The position numbers and the translations under genes were made by a program. Shown here piece by piece: positions 23,777 to 36,434 of a stretch of DNA of 64,000 nt (the first letter of the stretch is position 1; the number at the start of each line of letters is the position of its first letter). Origin of the DNA: Apium graveolens. Taxonomy: Eukaryota; Streptophyta; Magnoliopsida; Apiales; Apiaceae. The stretch spans positions 92,242,474 through 92,306,473 of the forward strand of contig NC_133648.1 in the NCBI RefSeq assembly GCF_009905375.1. The letters run 5' to 3'. The notes under the pieces were generated by a model, which did no database searches, was not told the origin of the DNA, and saw only the letters and a list, made by a program, of their open reading frames with translations.

Positions 23777-25312
23777 TGTTGGGTTTCGAAGGCATAAAAC
23801 GCCGCAGATAAACGTAAATAAAACAAAAATTTTGAAACCCAAAAATAGGATCCATGTATAATTATGGGCAGATTATGGAGATAACGAATCATACCTTTCA
23901 AGAGTTTAACTTTCACGAACTCAACGGAGATCCTAGCTATCACGCTTTATGTCTACCTCTCGGAGAAACACCTCTATGGTATCCACACGAGCACCTTCAA
24001 GAACGTCTCACGAACTTGACTACAGAATGGATGTACTAGCCTCCTTCTTGACGATCTGAATTGCCTCTGCCTCTCTTTGCTGCTAGGGTTTTCTCAAAAA
24101 CGTACAAGCCTCTTTAACCTATCATTATGTATTTATAATGGCTGATTAACAAGGCCCATAACAGCAAAGCCCAACCCTAGTAGGTATTGGATTAAATAAT
24201 AAAAATGAATTTCTATTATTTAATTAATAACTAAGTCATACTTAATTATTATAGGCAAAAAACATTCCTTTTAATTCGAATTTATATTATCTCAATTAAG
24301 TCTTACTTAATTATAATAAAATTTAAATAATCATCAATTAATTTAAATACATAATTTAAATTAACTATTCCATTAAGTGCTCTATTTGTGCGACCCAATA
24401 GGCTATTATTTAATTGGCAATAATTTTATTCTCTAATAAAATTATAAACAATGAGCGCTATCTAGTAATACATCATTGTTACCCAATTAAACAATAATTA
24501 AATCGTGATTAGATAAAACCTTTCGTGCTTAATGTTTTTTTCGTGTAATATAATCCCTTTAACCATACATATTATAGATTAAACTCGAGGCATGTATTTA
24601 GTCATCCTCTTCAACATTTAATCCGGGTTTACTTGATCCATGAGTAGATTATCGAGACAAATTATTATTTGAGCATGGCCATTCTTTTATAATCTCACTC
24701 AATCAAGAGGCCAATAATATCTCTCCTAATTATAGGAGGGTTAAATCCTTTATCTATCATTCATATTTCTCATACGACTCATGATATACCCGATGTCCAC
24801 TTTTATCATCACCCGATCAAAAGTAACTTTTAATGTAGTCAAAGTATATTAATCCTCGTATAGAAATATAATGATTTCAAGTCAAACGATCGTTACACCA
24901 TTATCACTGTGAGTCTTTCTTATGACTTTATTAAACATGAAGAATCTCACTGTGGATTTGTCCAGTACCATGTACTCTCACATATACCTATGTATTGACT
25001 TTAGTATCCCCATACTTATAACCAATGAGATGTGGTTATCTTGTCAAACAACATACTAGTCTATCTATGTATTATTATTGTCCTATATAATAATACTCGA
25101 CTAGGGACCTTTAAGAATATGATATATTATATAATCTCAAGTTCAAGTCATGTACTTAAACTATACAATTTGTATCATGATTCTAAGGACATTTATTATG
25201 CTAACAAAATATCGCAGTAATTAAGGTCATAATAAATACATTTATTGAATGATCAACTGACATAAAGATTATAAAAGAATAATGTATTGCCTCTAGGGCA
25301 CCTACACTAACA
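23777..25312 (-). mobile_element. R5 5' LTR
   Basis: This 1,536-bp LTR is the partner of 16,406-17,940. It ends CCTACACTAACA at 25,312 on the plus strand, next to the GATAA duplication. Scattered single-base differences from the partner suggest a low but non-zero divergence. Confidence 0.9.
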
Positions 25313-27002
25313 GATAAGGCGTTGGATAAAGGCTGCGATGGAATGGTATTGGATATTTGGCTTCTAGCAATCGCAAGAGCAGCATATCAGTAAAGTGTTG
25401 AAAAGAAATACGGTGATATTTTGAGACAGTCAGAAGAGATGTGTCATTACGAGTGTGACTAAATGCTAAAAACCAAAGGCAAGTATCCCTATCATCACTT
25501 ATTATTCAAGTGATATTTATTTTGAATCTTATCATGCAAGTATTGCTTTCCCTATTCTTAGTTCTGAATAGGTAAATGTTTTACATATCGCTGAAATAAA
25601 TGATTTCGTTTATGCAAGTACTTCTCTGCTATTCTATGTTCAGAATAGTAAACTGTTTTACTTGTCCAACTATCAGATTTATAAATGTTTTGGATTTTGA
25701 GAAAGATGATGTTGTTCTGGATTTTCTGCCCAAGTAAATGGGCGAATAAAGTTTATAAGGGTGTCGATTATTATGACCCATTTCAATAAAATATTTTTAA
25801 GATTGGATGGTTTCGTAAGAGGCCGTGGTGGCGGTCCAGTGTGAGTTATGTGTTATACATGATATAACACCTTGCTAGGCCGATATGTGCCTTGGGTACC
25901 CCTTTGTTTAGTTGGATATGCTTCGGCATACTGGTGTTGCTCCGCAGCTGATCATCGGCGGCAACACACCGTCATTTGAGGATTCCAATCTAAATTATGA
26001 TATTGTTTTGATAATCATAAAATAAATGGTTTATCAACTGTTTCTGTTTTTGATTAAAGGTGAAATGCAGTTTTGATTCAATTTCTGCTTGATGTGGAAA
26101 TTTAGGTTGTTAAATATCAAAGGTGGTATTAGTATAGATGATTGATGTTGACTTCAGTATGAGATGTTGTGAGTATCAAATTTCGTATTGATATCTAATT
26201 TGATATGACACTAAAATGAGTATTAATATCAAGAGTTCGATTTTGAATAAAGTTTATGATTCATTCCATAATCACTGTTTCATGTTGATGTTGTTTACGA
26301 TATTTCCGTAAACACTATTTTACGAGTTTTATTCTCATCAAGATTCAAAGTATTGCTGAAGCCTTTCGCTCAAAAATACCAAAAGGATTTTTTATACTAA
26401 GGATAAACCAATTACGGGATTCCTTAATTAAATTTCTGATTCAGCAATTATGATTTTTAAATGTTCTGCTCTGATGCAGATGTCGGTTTTATATCAAAAG
26501 ACCATATATATATTATAATGAACTTGCTGAGCATTTCTTTCGGTCATACTTATCTATTTTCAAATTTAACCTCCAGTGAGGATTAACTTGCGCTGTTTAG
26601 CCGCTTAATTCGAGGAAGCAAATAAGAAGCTTTTAAAAGGTGGTTGGTCCAGGGTTTGCAGACTAGTGTAAGTTTTATTGTATAAAGTTGTTTATATTAT
26701 ATTATATTATAGTTGAGTATTTTATAGTTGGGCCTAGTATACTTCATTTCAAAGTTATACTAGCGGGTTTAGTTTTGAGTTCGTAATTATTGAAAAGAAT
26801 TTGAAAAGAAAGAGAAAAATTATTTATGGAAATTAGAATTCTTGTTTCTAGAACTGTAACCTTAAAAGATCTTGGATTAGTTTGGGGTCATAAATGATAA
26901 ATATCTTTCGCTGGCATTTAATTATTGATTAAACAGGTTAATTTGGATTGAGATTTCACTGTGACGACCAAATCCTCTGACCCCGGATTTGGGGGCGTTA
27001 CA

Positions 27003-28256
27003 GGTTGGTATTAGAGATGAGGTTATAGTAAACTAGAAACGAGAGTGTGTAGGAGTGTGTATAGCTATGTGAGGACTCTTGAGCTCATATCAAGTTCCTG
27101 TTGGACTATTGAATATAGTACCAACGAGTAAGCTAAGATAGGCGCATTCGTTTGAGATGATTGTGTTGAGCTGGATGGAACTTCAGGAAGCTGCAAACTT
27201 CTATTGTGGAATCTTCCGAGACTACGATTCAACGACGATGGAGATTATCGATATCCCTGGAACATGAAGAAGTGTCTAGAAGCAGATGACGAGTCAACAG
27301 AAGAATTCAAATAGAAGATAAGTATTAAAACTTTGGCAATACCTTCTCTTTCTATAATTTCTTTTGACCTCTCTCAAAAGTGGTATCTGTTAGAGGATAT
27401 ATTCCCTAACACTCATTTAATTAATTTGTGCCAGAATCTTGTTTTCTGGATTTTAATTTTCTCCAGAAATATCAGCGTTGAAATCTTTTCAGTTTTATTC
27501 ATTTGATTTTGGATTCCTTTGATATTCTTTTATTTTGACTGAGATGAACAACCCTAACTTTAGGGGACACAAGGTATACCAGTCTGTGTGATAGGAGTTG
27601 GATGGGACGCCATCATTTGTGTGTGTTGTGACTACAAGAAGGTTAACAATATTTAGTAGTGTCTTAATCCGGACACGCAATACCAAGTTCATTTTGATCA
27701 TATTGATCTCTCAGTTATTCTTTTATTTTAACAATACTTTTTCACAAATTCAGATTTTGGTCCTGTTATGATATCAAATTCTTTTTTTTTTGAAATTTCA
27801 TGATTTTATCATCTCAAATATTCGAAGGTATGTCAATCAAGTTGGGCTAAGTTATCTTGGTCAAGTAAAATAAGACTATGTGATGAGATTACCAATAGCG
27901 GTAATGGACTGCAATGTAATTAAATTATCAGTGGCGTCTAACGAAGCCAGCCTGTTTCTTTATTTCTCTCTCTATTTATCTCTATCTCTCTTTCTTTTTA
28001 TTTTTCTTTATCTTTCTCTCTATTCTTCTTTCTCGCAATCAGTAAAAGTGATTCTATTGAGAAATTGGTCAAAGGATGTGGATGGAACAATGGTGTGGAG
28101 TGAAACTCCCGTGATAATTATGTTATACAAGGAACCTGAGTTTTTATTTGATATTTCGGAAAAAGTGATGTTGTAGGAAATAGAAAGTTGGCAAGAAGAC
28201 CCCTAGTGTTCTCTTCTGCTGATTCTGAGGACGGAATTCTTATAAGGAGGGTAGAT
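27003..28256 (+). other. R4 internal region with primer site, chromodomain-like remnant and polypurine tract
   Basis: The primer-binding site is TGGTATTAGAGA (27,006-27,017), one substitution from the initiator-Met type. No gag or pol enzyme is detectable. A pyrimidine-rich block lies at 27,956-28,036. After it comes a short frame with VKVILLRNW...TMVWSE...EFLF (about 28,040-28,155). Its spacing recalls the C-terminal chromodomain of chromoviruses (VKVLW...ATWE...LF), a weak match. The polypurine tract TAAGGAGGGTAGAT (28,243-28,256) abuts the 3' LTR. The 1.25-kb length is far below the 4.5-5 kb of coding elements. Confidence 0.6.
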
Positions 28257-31200
28257 TGTAATATTCCGTATTTTTAGAATTATTATAATTATTATTTGAA
28301 TATATATACGTGCTTTTATGATTTTAAAAGGAATAAAATTGTGGATATTTTATTCCTGTTTGACGAGTTTGTGTTATTAAATGGTAATGTGCTAATTGTT
28401 AAGTGTTATATCAATCCTTGTTAATTTCTAAAAATATTTACTTAAATGTATTATTTTCAAAAGTTATTTGAAAGCCGATCTTTTTGATATCGATAAATTG
28501 AAATTATTTTGAAATATCCGGGAAATATTGTGCGATTAATTTTATCAATAAATAATTATTATGTGATATAATAGGAATTTTGGAAAATAATATGATGATT
28601 GATATTTATATTTGGGTGTGTATATGTGATAAAGTGTAAGTATTTTCGATTTTTAATATGTCCAAAATAAAGTATAGATAATTATGATATTTTTCTGGTA
28701 ATTTTTGGATTGTTATATGATTTTATAAGGATTTATAGATTTATTAATTATTTCCTGAGTAATTACAAAATTATTTTATAAAGCCGGGAATCATCCAACT
28801 TCAACAGTTTTTATATTTTTACAACCCAAAACTCTTCCGAAAACTCCTACCTAACCTAATTTGGTAATTTTGGACATTTTCCGTGTTTTAACTTTTTTAA
28901 TCCGGAGTACAGTTTGACCTGTGCGCATCCCAGTGCAAAATTTTCGATACGATAATCATTTCGGTAGATCAATAAAACCTGTATTCTCGAGAGACAGGAT
29001 ATTTTTACATTATTTTCTCATAGGGGTGTTTTATAAGAAGTTCGGTTTTGATAATTATCCAAATCTGGTATTAAATTGTATCGTTTTTATAGTTACTTAG
29101 CGGCTAAGTAATCTATTTTTGGATCCGATATATAAGTGTAAATTCAGTATTAAATTCCGGAATGTTTTAAAAATCATGAAACTTTTATTTTATTAGTATT
29201 TGAATATTTCGAGAATTTTAAAATTATTTCGAAAATTTTTAGGGTTATATTAACCCGCACGTTTGTTCGTTAAATCGTAAATGCGGATATGACGCGCGAT
29301 TTATAAATGTTTTAAAAATTATGAAAATTTTATATTATTAGTTTTTAAATATTCCAAGAATTTTAAAAGTATTTCGGTTTCATAAAAATTATCGGATCGG
29401 GCCCCTATCAGGACGTCAAACCCCACAAAAATTGTATTTTGATTTTTATAAAATCGTGGAACTTTCAAATATATTATATTTTTACATTTTTAAAATATTC
29501 GTATTTTTTAGGAAATTTTGGTATAAATTTTATATTTATTAGATTAAATATTATTCTCCGCTAATTATTAATTTTGGGCTAATTGTTTAAATTTTGTACT
29601 GATTTTTAGTTAAAAAAAGGTGCAAGCTAACCTACCCAGCCCCACCCCCACCTCCTTTTATTTGTTTACCCGCACCCACCCCCCTTCCCATTTCGTTTTC
29701 GCCCCCTCCTGTTCCCTTCTCCCTCTTTTCTCTGTCTCTCCTGTCTATCATATTTATATATTTATAATTTTCAAAAAATCATATTTTACAAACCGTTCGT
29801 CCAAATTTTAATTGTTATATATATAAACGATCAGCGCTTCGATACCTACGCAAAGGTATATATACTTCAAGGTTTTGAGAAGAAAATTTACGGAGTGTAT
29901 TTTCCGTTTTAATTTATATTCAGGGCATAGAAAAGGAGTTTGACGGTGTTGATTACTCCACATGGCATCTCAGCGTGTATATGTCTATGGCTATTAATTT
30001 CGGATTTTCTGGAGATATTTTCCGGACATCAGATATTCTCTTCGGGGTGATTAGAATTTATTTTGGGTAACAATTCCGAAATTCCGCCTTCTTACTTGTG
30101 TATATTATAGCATGTTAGTATTTATATATTCATTTCATAATTTTTAGATATTGTTGGAGAAGTCACTTTTGGTCCGAGTTTTGGTTCAAGTGGTCGTGTT
30201 TTTCGTTTCTCGCGTGTTTATAGGTGCAAATATAAATTATTGTATGTTTTATATTTATAAATTTGATTAGAGTATAGTTGGATTGTATTATTTGGGATTG
30301 ATTTTGAGGGGTTATGACCCCGGGAAAAGTCCGTTTTACAAAGACGTTATTTCGAATTTTTTTCTAAAATATTTATTTTGATTTCAAATTATTATCTTTT
30401 ATTATTTTTGAAACTCATAATTTGATTCAATTATTTATAATTTGTTTTGATTTATTCTTATTTTATTTATCATAAATAGACTATTTGTCCGTTTAATACG
30501 AAACGAACGTGTCTAGACTCAGAAAAATATTTTACTTTCATTAAAAATACTTTCGAGACCCAAATTCTTTTTTTCATAAGGTCACTTGTTTTACGAGTCA
30601 TTCTAAGTCGATTATTGATCGATAAATCATATTTTTGACCCGATTTCAGTTTTAAACATACCGAGTCGAACCTTTTGAAGAACCGAGGTATGTATGTATT
30701 ATATGAATTATGTGATATGTGGATTATGTGTTCATATGTTATGTGAATTACGTGTGTACGTAGGTCAAGAGTCCTGTGTTTGACTGTTTTCCTTATGTGT
30801 GGGCTATCGTATGGGTAGACGATAGGATTTTGACGCGCAGTTCTTCGAGTAATTATCGTTTAGATGATTAAATTGTATCTTTTAATTATAGATGCGAATC
30901 ATTCGTGTTGATCAGGATAAGGCGTTGGATAAAGGGTGCGATGGAATGGTATTGGATATCTGGCTTCTAGCAATCGCGGGAGCAGCATATCAGTAAAGTG
31001 TTGAAAAGAAAGATGGTATTATTTTAAGACAGAATATCAGAATAGATGTGTCATTACGAGTGTGACTAACTGCTAAAAACCAAAGGTAAGTATCCATATC
31101 ATCACTTATTGTTCAAGTGATATTTATTTTGAATCTTATCGTGCAAGTATTGCTTTCCATATTCTTAGTTCTGAATAGGTAAATGTTTTATATATTGCTG

Positions 31201-32616
31201 AAATAAATGATTCCCTTTTTGCAAGTACTTATCTGCCATCCTATGTTCAGAATAGTCAACTATTTTACTTATCCAACTATCAGATTTATAAATGTTTTGG
31301 ATTTTGAGAAAGATGACGTTGTTTTGGGTTTTCTGCCCAAGTAAATGGGCGAATAAAGTTTATAAGGGTGTCGATTATTATGATCCCTTTCAATAAAATG
31401 TTTTTAAGATTGGATGGTTGCGTAAGAGGCCGTGACGGCGGTCCAGTGTGAGCTATGTGTTATACAGGATATAACACCTTGCTAGGCCGATATGTGCCTT
31501 GGGTACCCCTTTGTTTAGTTGGATATGCTTCGGCATACCGGTGTTGCTCCGCGGCTGATCATCGGCGGCAACACACCGTCATTTGAGGATTCCAATCTAA
31601 ATTATGATATTGTTTTGATAATCATAAAATAAATGGTTTATCAACTGTTTCTGTTTTGGATTAAAGGTGAAATGCAGTTTTGATTCAATTTCTGCTTGAT
31701 GTGGAAATTTAGGTTGTTGTTAAATATCAAAGGTGGTATTAGTATAGATGATTGATGTTGACTTCAGTATGAGATGTTGTGAGCATCAAAGTTCGTATTG
31801 ATATCTAATTTGATATGACACCAAAATGAGTATTATTAATAAGAGTTCGGTTTTGAATAAAGTTTATGATTCATTCCATAATCATTGTTTCATGTTAATG
31901 TTGTTTACGATATTTCTGTAGACTCTATTTTATGAGTTTTATTCTCGTCAAGATTCAAAGTATTGCTGAAGCCTTTCGCTCAAAAATACCAAAAGGATTT
32001 TGTATACTAAGGATGAATCAATTACGGGATTCCTTAATTAAATTTTCTGATTCAACAATTATGATTTTTAAATGTTCTGCTCTGATGCAGATGTCGATTT
32101 TATATCAAAATGACCATATATATATATTATAATGAACTTGTTGACATTTCTTTCGCTCATACTTGTCTATTTTCAAATTTAACCTCCAGTGAGGATTAAC
32201 TTGCGCTGTTTAGCCGCGTAATTCGAGGAAGCAAATAAGAAGCTTTTGAAAGGTGGTTGGTCCAGGGTTTGCGGACTAGTGTAAGTTTTATTGTATAAAG
32301 TTATTTATATTATATTATATTATAGTTGAGTATTTTATAGTTGGGCCTAGTATACTTCATTTCAAAGTTATACTAGCGTGTTTAGTTTTGAGTTTGTAAA
32401 TTATTGAAAAGAATTTGAAAAGAAAGAGAAAAATTATTTATGGAAATTGGAATTCTTGTTTCTAGAACTGTAACCTTAAAAGATCTTGGATTAGTTTGGG
32501 GTCATAAATGATAAATATCTTCCGCTGGCATTTAATTATTGATTAAACAGGTTAATTTGGATTGAGATTTCATAGTGACGACCAAATCCTCTGACCCCGG
32601 ATTTAGGGGCGTTACA
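28257..32616 (+). mobile_element. R4 3' LTR
   Basis: This is an uninterrupted 4,360-bp LTR, TGTAATATTCCG to GGGGCGTTACA. It aligns with the split 5' LTR throughout with a few percent scattered differences and small indels (for example one extra TGT near 31,710). It keeps the GC-rich hairpin (GTGTTGC / GCAACAC, about 31,540-31,575) and the CTTGCTGA/ATTTCTTTCGCTCATACTTG-like 3' section typical of Tekay-type LTRs. Confidence 0.9.
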
Positions 32617-32621
32617 ATGGA

Positions 32622-35600
32622 CTTCATTCGCAACTGCAAACTAAGTTATGCTATGCTTGAGTCTCCAGTAATCTATTGTGAAGTTGTGGAGCAGATTTGG
32701 ACTACGACTGTGTACAACTCCAAGGATAAAACCATTGCCTTCTCTCTTAAAGGTAATGATTACTGTATTAATTGTGATAAAATACAAGCTTGCTTCTATT
32801 TTCTTGAAAATAACACTAATGTTCCACACACAGACACAGATATAAGCACCATGTTTATGTCTATGGGCTATTCTCTCAATCCTGTCAAACTATGTGAGAT
32901 TTAAAGAATGGGCCTTAAAAAAGAATAGAGCTTTTTCTGTGATTCTTTTATAAAATCCTTTTGTGATAAAATTAGCAACTTTGATGCAGTTACTTATTCA
33001 ATGATTAACATGCTCTATATGCTTTTGAATGACAAGTACTTTAGTTTTTGTAACTATGTCACTATAAAATTAGGGTATAAATTAGTAGATATCAAGAAAA
33101 GGTCAAAGAACATATACTATGCTAGGTTTCTTATGATGCCAGCAAACCATGTTTCTCAGGACCTCTTGATTGAGAACCCAACAAATAAGCTTAATTGTTG
33201 GATCCAAGAAAAGAGGGTACTTGCTGATTTGAACAAGAACAATCTTCATAGTGAAGTGCCTCTCAACTATCTGCAAATCACGGAGACACCTCAGGTAAGT
33301 GAGGTAACTATTTCTATCATAACTCTTTCCCAACCTCCAGTTTCTTTGCATTCAACTGTGGCTATGACATCTATGACTGTGACCAAACAGATGCCTACCC
33401 AAGCCACAAAACCAAAAACTTTTAAATCCAAATCAAAGAAACAACACTCTAGTTTCTCTCAATAGAAGCTAGTTTTAAAAACTACCACAACACAAGAGGG
33501 GAGTGTCAAGGGTGGTAAGCAAGGTGAGGGACAGGGTGAACATAAAAGAAGCCCTTAGGATAAGGTGAGAGAGGTTAGTGAATCCCAGCCTACCCATACC
33601 ACAGTCTCCCAACATGTTGTGCTGATTAATAAGGAAAGTAGCACATTGCTAGTTGCATCCTCCCAAAAGGATGTAACTATTGAAAATAGCTCATCTCCAG
33701 GAGCACAGAACAAAAGGGGTAGGGACACTACAGGCCAAACTCAAACCTACATTAGAAAGAAGAAATTAAAAAGTTTGGGGGAGTCACATGGTCCATACAT
33801 AGTGCCAACTGCAGTCAAAGACTCAGTTAATGCACCATCTTAAATTCAGGTTGATGTGGCTCCAATAAATGTGGAGTCACAACCAAATTCTCTCTCAATT
33901 GAAACACCTCACACACATAATTATCCCACAAACTCACTAGATGTGGATATGATAAACACATCATTTCCTGATTCTCCATCTTTGAAACTCATGGAGGAGC
34001 CAAAATCTAAAGCAAGTGAGCATCATCTTATTGATGATTTGTTGGCTCACTTGCCATTTCTTTCTGAAACTACTGATGAGTCTGTGCATAAAAATCTGCA
34101 ATCAATCGCCACAGACTCAACTATAGTTTCAACTCCTAATGCTTTCATTTATGCCTCTTCTACGGATATTTCTCATCCGTTGATCAGTGATTGTCCTTCT
34201 ATGGATATGACTAACAGCAGTCATCCGTTGATACTCAAAACTGCTATTTCAACGGATGTCTCTCATCCGTTGGAAGTCTCTACACAGCTTGAGATTTCTA
34301 AACTTTTGACTAGTGTAGATGACTTAGTAGTTGTTCAATCACTCTTAGGATTGAGGGAAGGGAGTGACTTGAGTGAGAGGCTGAGTTGCTCTCAGGAAAA
34401 AGGAGAGGATAAGAGTGTAATTCATTATGATGTTTCTTCCAGCATGGAAAAAGTGAGTGAGAGGAGTCATACCTTAGATGGTGAAGGTGAGGGTGTGGGG
34501 TGGGTAGCCAAGGAGAGCCCTTGATGTAAAAATAGAGAGAAAATGAGAGAAAGGCAGGTACAGAAGAATGGAAAGATCCCATTGCTAGTGAGTTAATGGA
34601 TGTCAATGATGCAAACAAAGAGAAACTATTTCACCTAGAATATCAAGTTGTTCTAGATTATGTCTCTTTTGATGCTGATGCATTTACTCACCCTATTCCA
34701 GCATATTAGATTCTAAATGAACAGGGCAATGAGGATGCTGAGAAGACTCTAAATTTGGTACACACTACAGGCTCTATGCTAAGGGCAAAGGATGCAATTA
34801 ACTCTCTTCCATCTACAGCTAGTGATGATTTTAAGTTTAATTCTGATGATTCTTTTGGGGATGATTCTCATGGAGAAGATGCTGATGAAACTGGCATGAA
34901 CACAGGGGGAGATCCAGAACCTAGCTCATCTATAGACACTCCATCCTCGATGCTCACTAAAGATTGCAGTTATCATCACTTCACATCCACTCTATTCAAG
35001 CTCATTCATCAGACTTAAATAGCCATTCAAGCCACCATCAATGCTAATACCAAAATTCTTCTACAAGCCCATCTTGAATCTCTTCAGTTGCATAAAATTC
35101 AAGCTCTCAAACATAATCAAGATGTGGATGAACTCAAGAATTCTATTGATAAATTCAAGGAGGATCTCAATAAGAGACTGGATTCCAAACTTACTTCGTC
35201 AACCATGACAGACATACACCAGAAGCTCAGGAAGGAATCTGACTTGAATAGAAAGATTGAGGATTTGGGTACAAGAATGTCAAAAGTGGAGAACTCAATT
35301 GCTCAAATCCTTACCATTTAATAAACTCAAACTCTTCTACTACATCAACTGATGGAAGCTCAACCTTCAATCCCTGCTCTACTTGATGCTAATAAAAGAG
35401 GGAGAAAAATCTAAGTGTACAAGTCAATAAGGTAATTGTTCCAGCCATTACCTTCTCAAAGCCACAAGTGTTAGATATTATTGATCTAATCAACATAGCA
35501 ACAGTTGAACTCAAGCTAAAACAGAAAATGAAGAATATTGATGAAAGAATTGAGAAGGAATTTGGTCCAATTGCCAATCAAGACAAATTTGTGAAGCACT

Positions 35601-35760
35601 CCACTCAATTGAGACCAATTCCAATAGATGAAATAAAGTTGGGAAACATGGAAAGAGGTCAAACCTCATCTAAAAGACATCAACAGGCCATTGTGATTTT
35701 GAATCCTAAGAAACACTCATCAAAATACTCAAGCAAAAATCCAATGGACCTAGTCTATTA
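32622..35760 (+). pseudogene. R3 ORF3, remainder after R4, broken
   Basis: It resumes with FIRNCKLSYAMLESPVIYC and continues through WTTTVYNSKDKTIAFSLKG, a globular segment (NMLYMLLNDKYFSF, ARFLMMPANHV), a Thr/Ser/Lys-rich low-complexity part, a Ser/His-rich part whose STD-SHPL units are encoded by the dispersed DNA motif (34,160-34,280), an acidic DDSFGDDSHGEDADE patch, and a coiled coil (35,040-35,320). A Lys/Pro/Ser-rich C-terminal segment ends at 35,760. Stops and shifts occur near 32,904, 32,925, 33,464, 33,558, 33,843, 34,524, 35,018, 35,321 and 35,413. It has the same domain order as R1 ORF3. Confidence 0.75.
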
Positions 35761-35889
35761 AACTCCTGCCATTTTCATCTACCTTATTTCAAAGTGCTCA
35801 AAAGATCCCTCTGACAGACTTGTCTTCTGATCTAGGCACCAGCTTCTTGACTCTGTTTGTCTCAACTTGACTTGACAGATACTGCTTGA

Positions 35890-36434
35890 CTGTAAATTAA
35901 GTTGATTCTAGAATAATTTCTTTCACTTTCTTGAGATTTCCCTTGAGCATAGAATTACTGGGTATGTTCTTGAAGTGATTCCTCTGGTTCCTTTTCTGAT
36001 AGATATCTCTCAAGAAGATAAGATGATAAAGTGACTGATTGCCTCTTTTATTTGATAAGATAATTTTGATGTTGACCAAAAGCCATTTCTGAGCTGTAAA
36101 TAGTCATATTTTCTTGAAATTCTTTCTGAGTTGTATCAACAATTGATGACATCCCATTTTTGTTGACTAATATCCCATAAATGGCCAGCTCTTTTTGATC
36201 AATGGTTGTCTTGATTAATTGATCAATGGCTATTTCATTTTGTTTTTCAACTTCTATTTCCAAATGTCTTGGATTAGCAGTTGACAAATTTAAGCTTTCT
36301 GAACACATCATAACCAACATCTTGTTAGTCAATTTTCTTATCATCTCATTGAAGAAATCTTCAAGATCATGATCTTTCAATTCTTGAGTCTTCTTGTTAT
36401 CTGATGCATCATGGATTAATTTCATAACAATCAT
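35890..36434 (-). pseudogene. R6 IN-RT linker remnant
   Basis: The longest open part is 36,048-36,434. It is acidic near the start (KDHDLEDFFNE), ends near YSSEMAFGQHQN, and has the position and loose pattern of the GGVSTNQHS stretch of the R7 linker. No enzyme motif is present. Assignment rests mainly on its place after the integrase remnant. Confidence 0.35.

Larger units (their letters stand above)
16406..25312 (-). mobile_element. R5, complete-length Ty1/Copia element on the minus strand
   Basis: This 8,907-bp element has two nearly identical 1.5-kb LTRs, a primer-binding site, a 1.85-kb leader, gag and a Copia-ordered pol (PR, GAG-pre-integrase, IN, RT, RNase H), and no third ORF. It differs from the SIRE-like elements in gag type, zinc knuckle and RT. 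It is inserted in the 5' LTR of R4. Near-identity of the LTRs suggests a recent insertion, yet the coding region already has five stops and a frameshift. Confidence 0.9.
13738..27002 (+). mobile_element. R4 5' LTR, split by R5
   Basis: LTR sequence covers 13,738-16,405 and resumes at 25,318. The join follows R4's 3' LTR exactly around 30,912 (GATCAGGATAAGGCGTTGG). It contains C-rich and CT-rich stretches (15,130-15,230), a GC-rich hairpin (GTGTTGC 25,934-25,940 with GCAACAC 25,961-25,967), and ends GGGGGCGTTACA at 27,002. No open frame in it is convincing. Confidence 0.85.
13738..32616 (+). mobile_element. R4, non-autonomous LTR element with 4.36-kb LTRs (Ty3/Gypsy chromovirus-like)
   Basis: The element has TGTAATATTCCG and GGGGCGTTACA ends with an exact 5-bp duplication. 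After removing R5 (8,907 bp plus one 5-bp duplication) the 5' LTR is 4,353 bp, the 3' LTR is 4,360 bp and the internal region is 1,254 bp. There is no gag, protease, RT or integrase. LTR end wording (CTGACCCCGGATTTGGGGGCGTTACA spread over 26 bp) and a decayed chromodomain-like stretch before the polypurine tract point to a Tekay/Del-type chromovirus derivative. Huge LTRs with a short non-coding core fit the class called LARD. Confidence 0.85.
10993..35760 (+). mobile_element. R3, SIRE-like Copia element interrupted by R2 and R4
   Basis: Only the part from mid-protease onward is visible. R2 occupies its left boundary and its 5' half is outside the window. It carries a shortened pol (10,993-13,122), the pol-ORF3 spacer, and ORF3 split by R4 between 13,737 and 32,617. 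The recovered ORF3 frame is continuous when one copy of the 5-bp duplication is removed. No 3' LTR is recognisable; the element gives way to opposite-strand R6 sequence after about 35,760, so its right end has been lost or rearranged. Confidence 0.75.

Noticed and set aside
17660..25220. Two identical 62-residue open frames (17,660 and 25,032) and two 61-residue frames (16,483 and 23,854)
   Set aside because: They are mirrored in the R5 LTR pair and are non-coding LTR sequence.
27880..28176. A 98-residue open frame in the R4 core as a gene
   Set aside because: Half of it is a pyrimidine tract read as Ser/Leu/Phe. The rest is only a weak chromodomain-like trace, with no start context.
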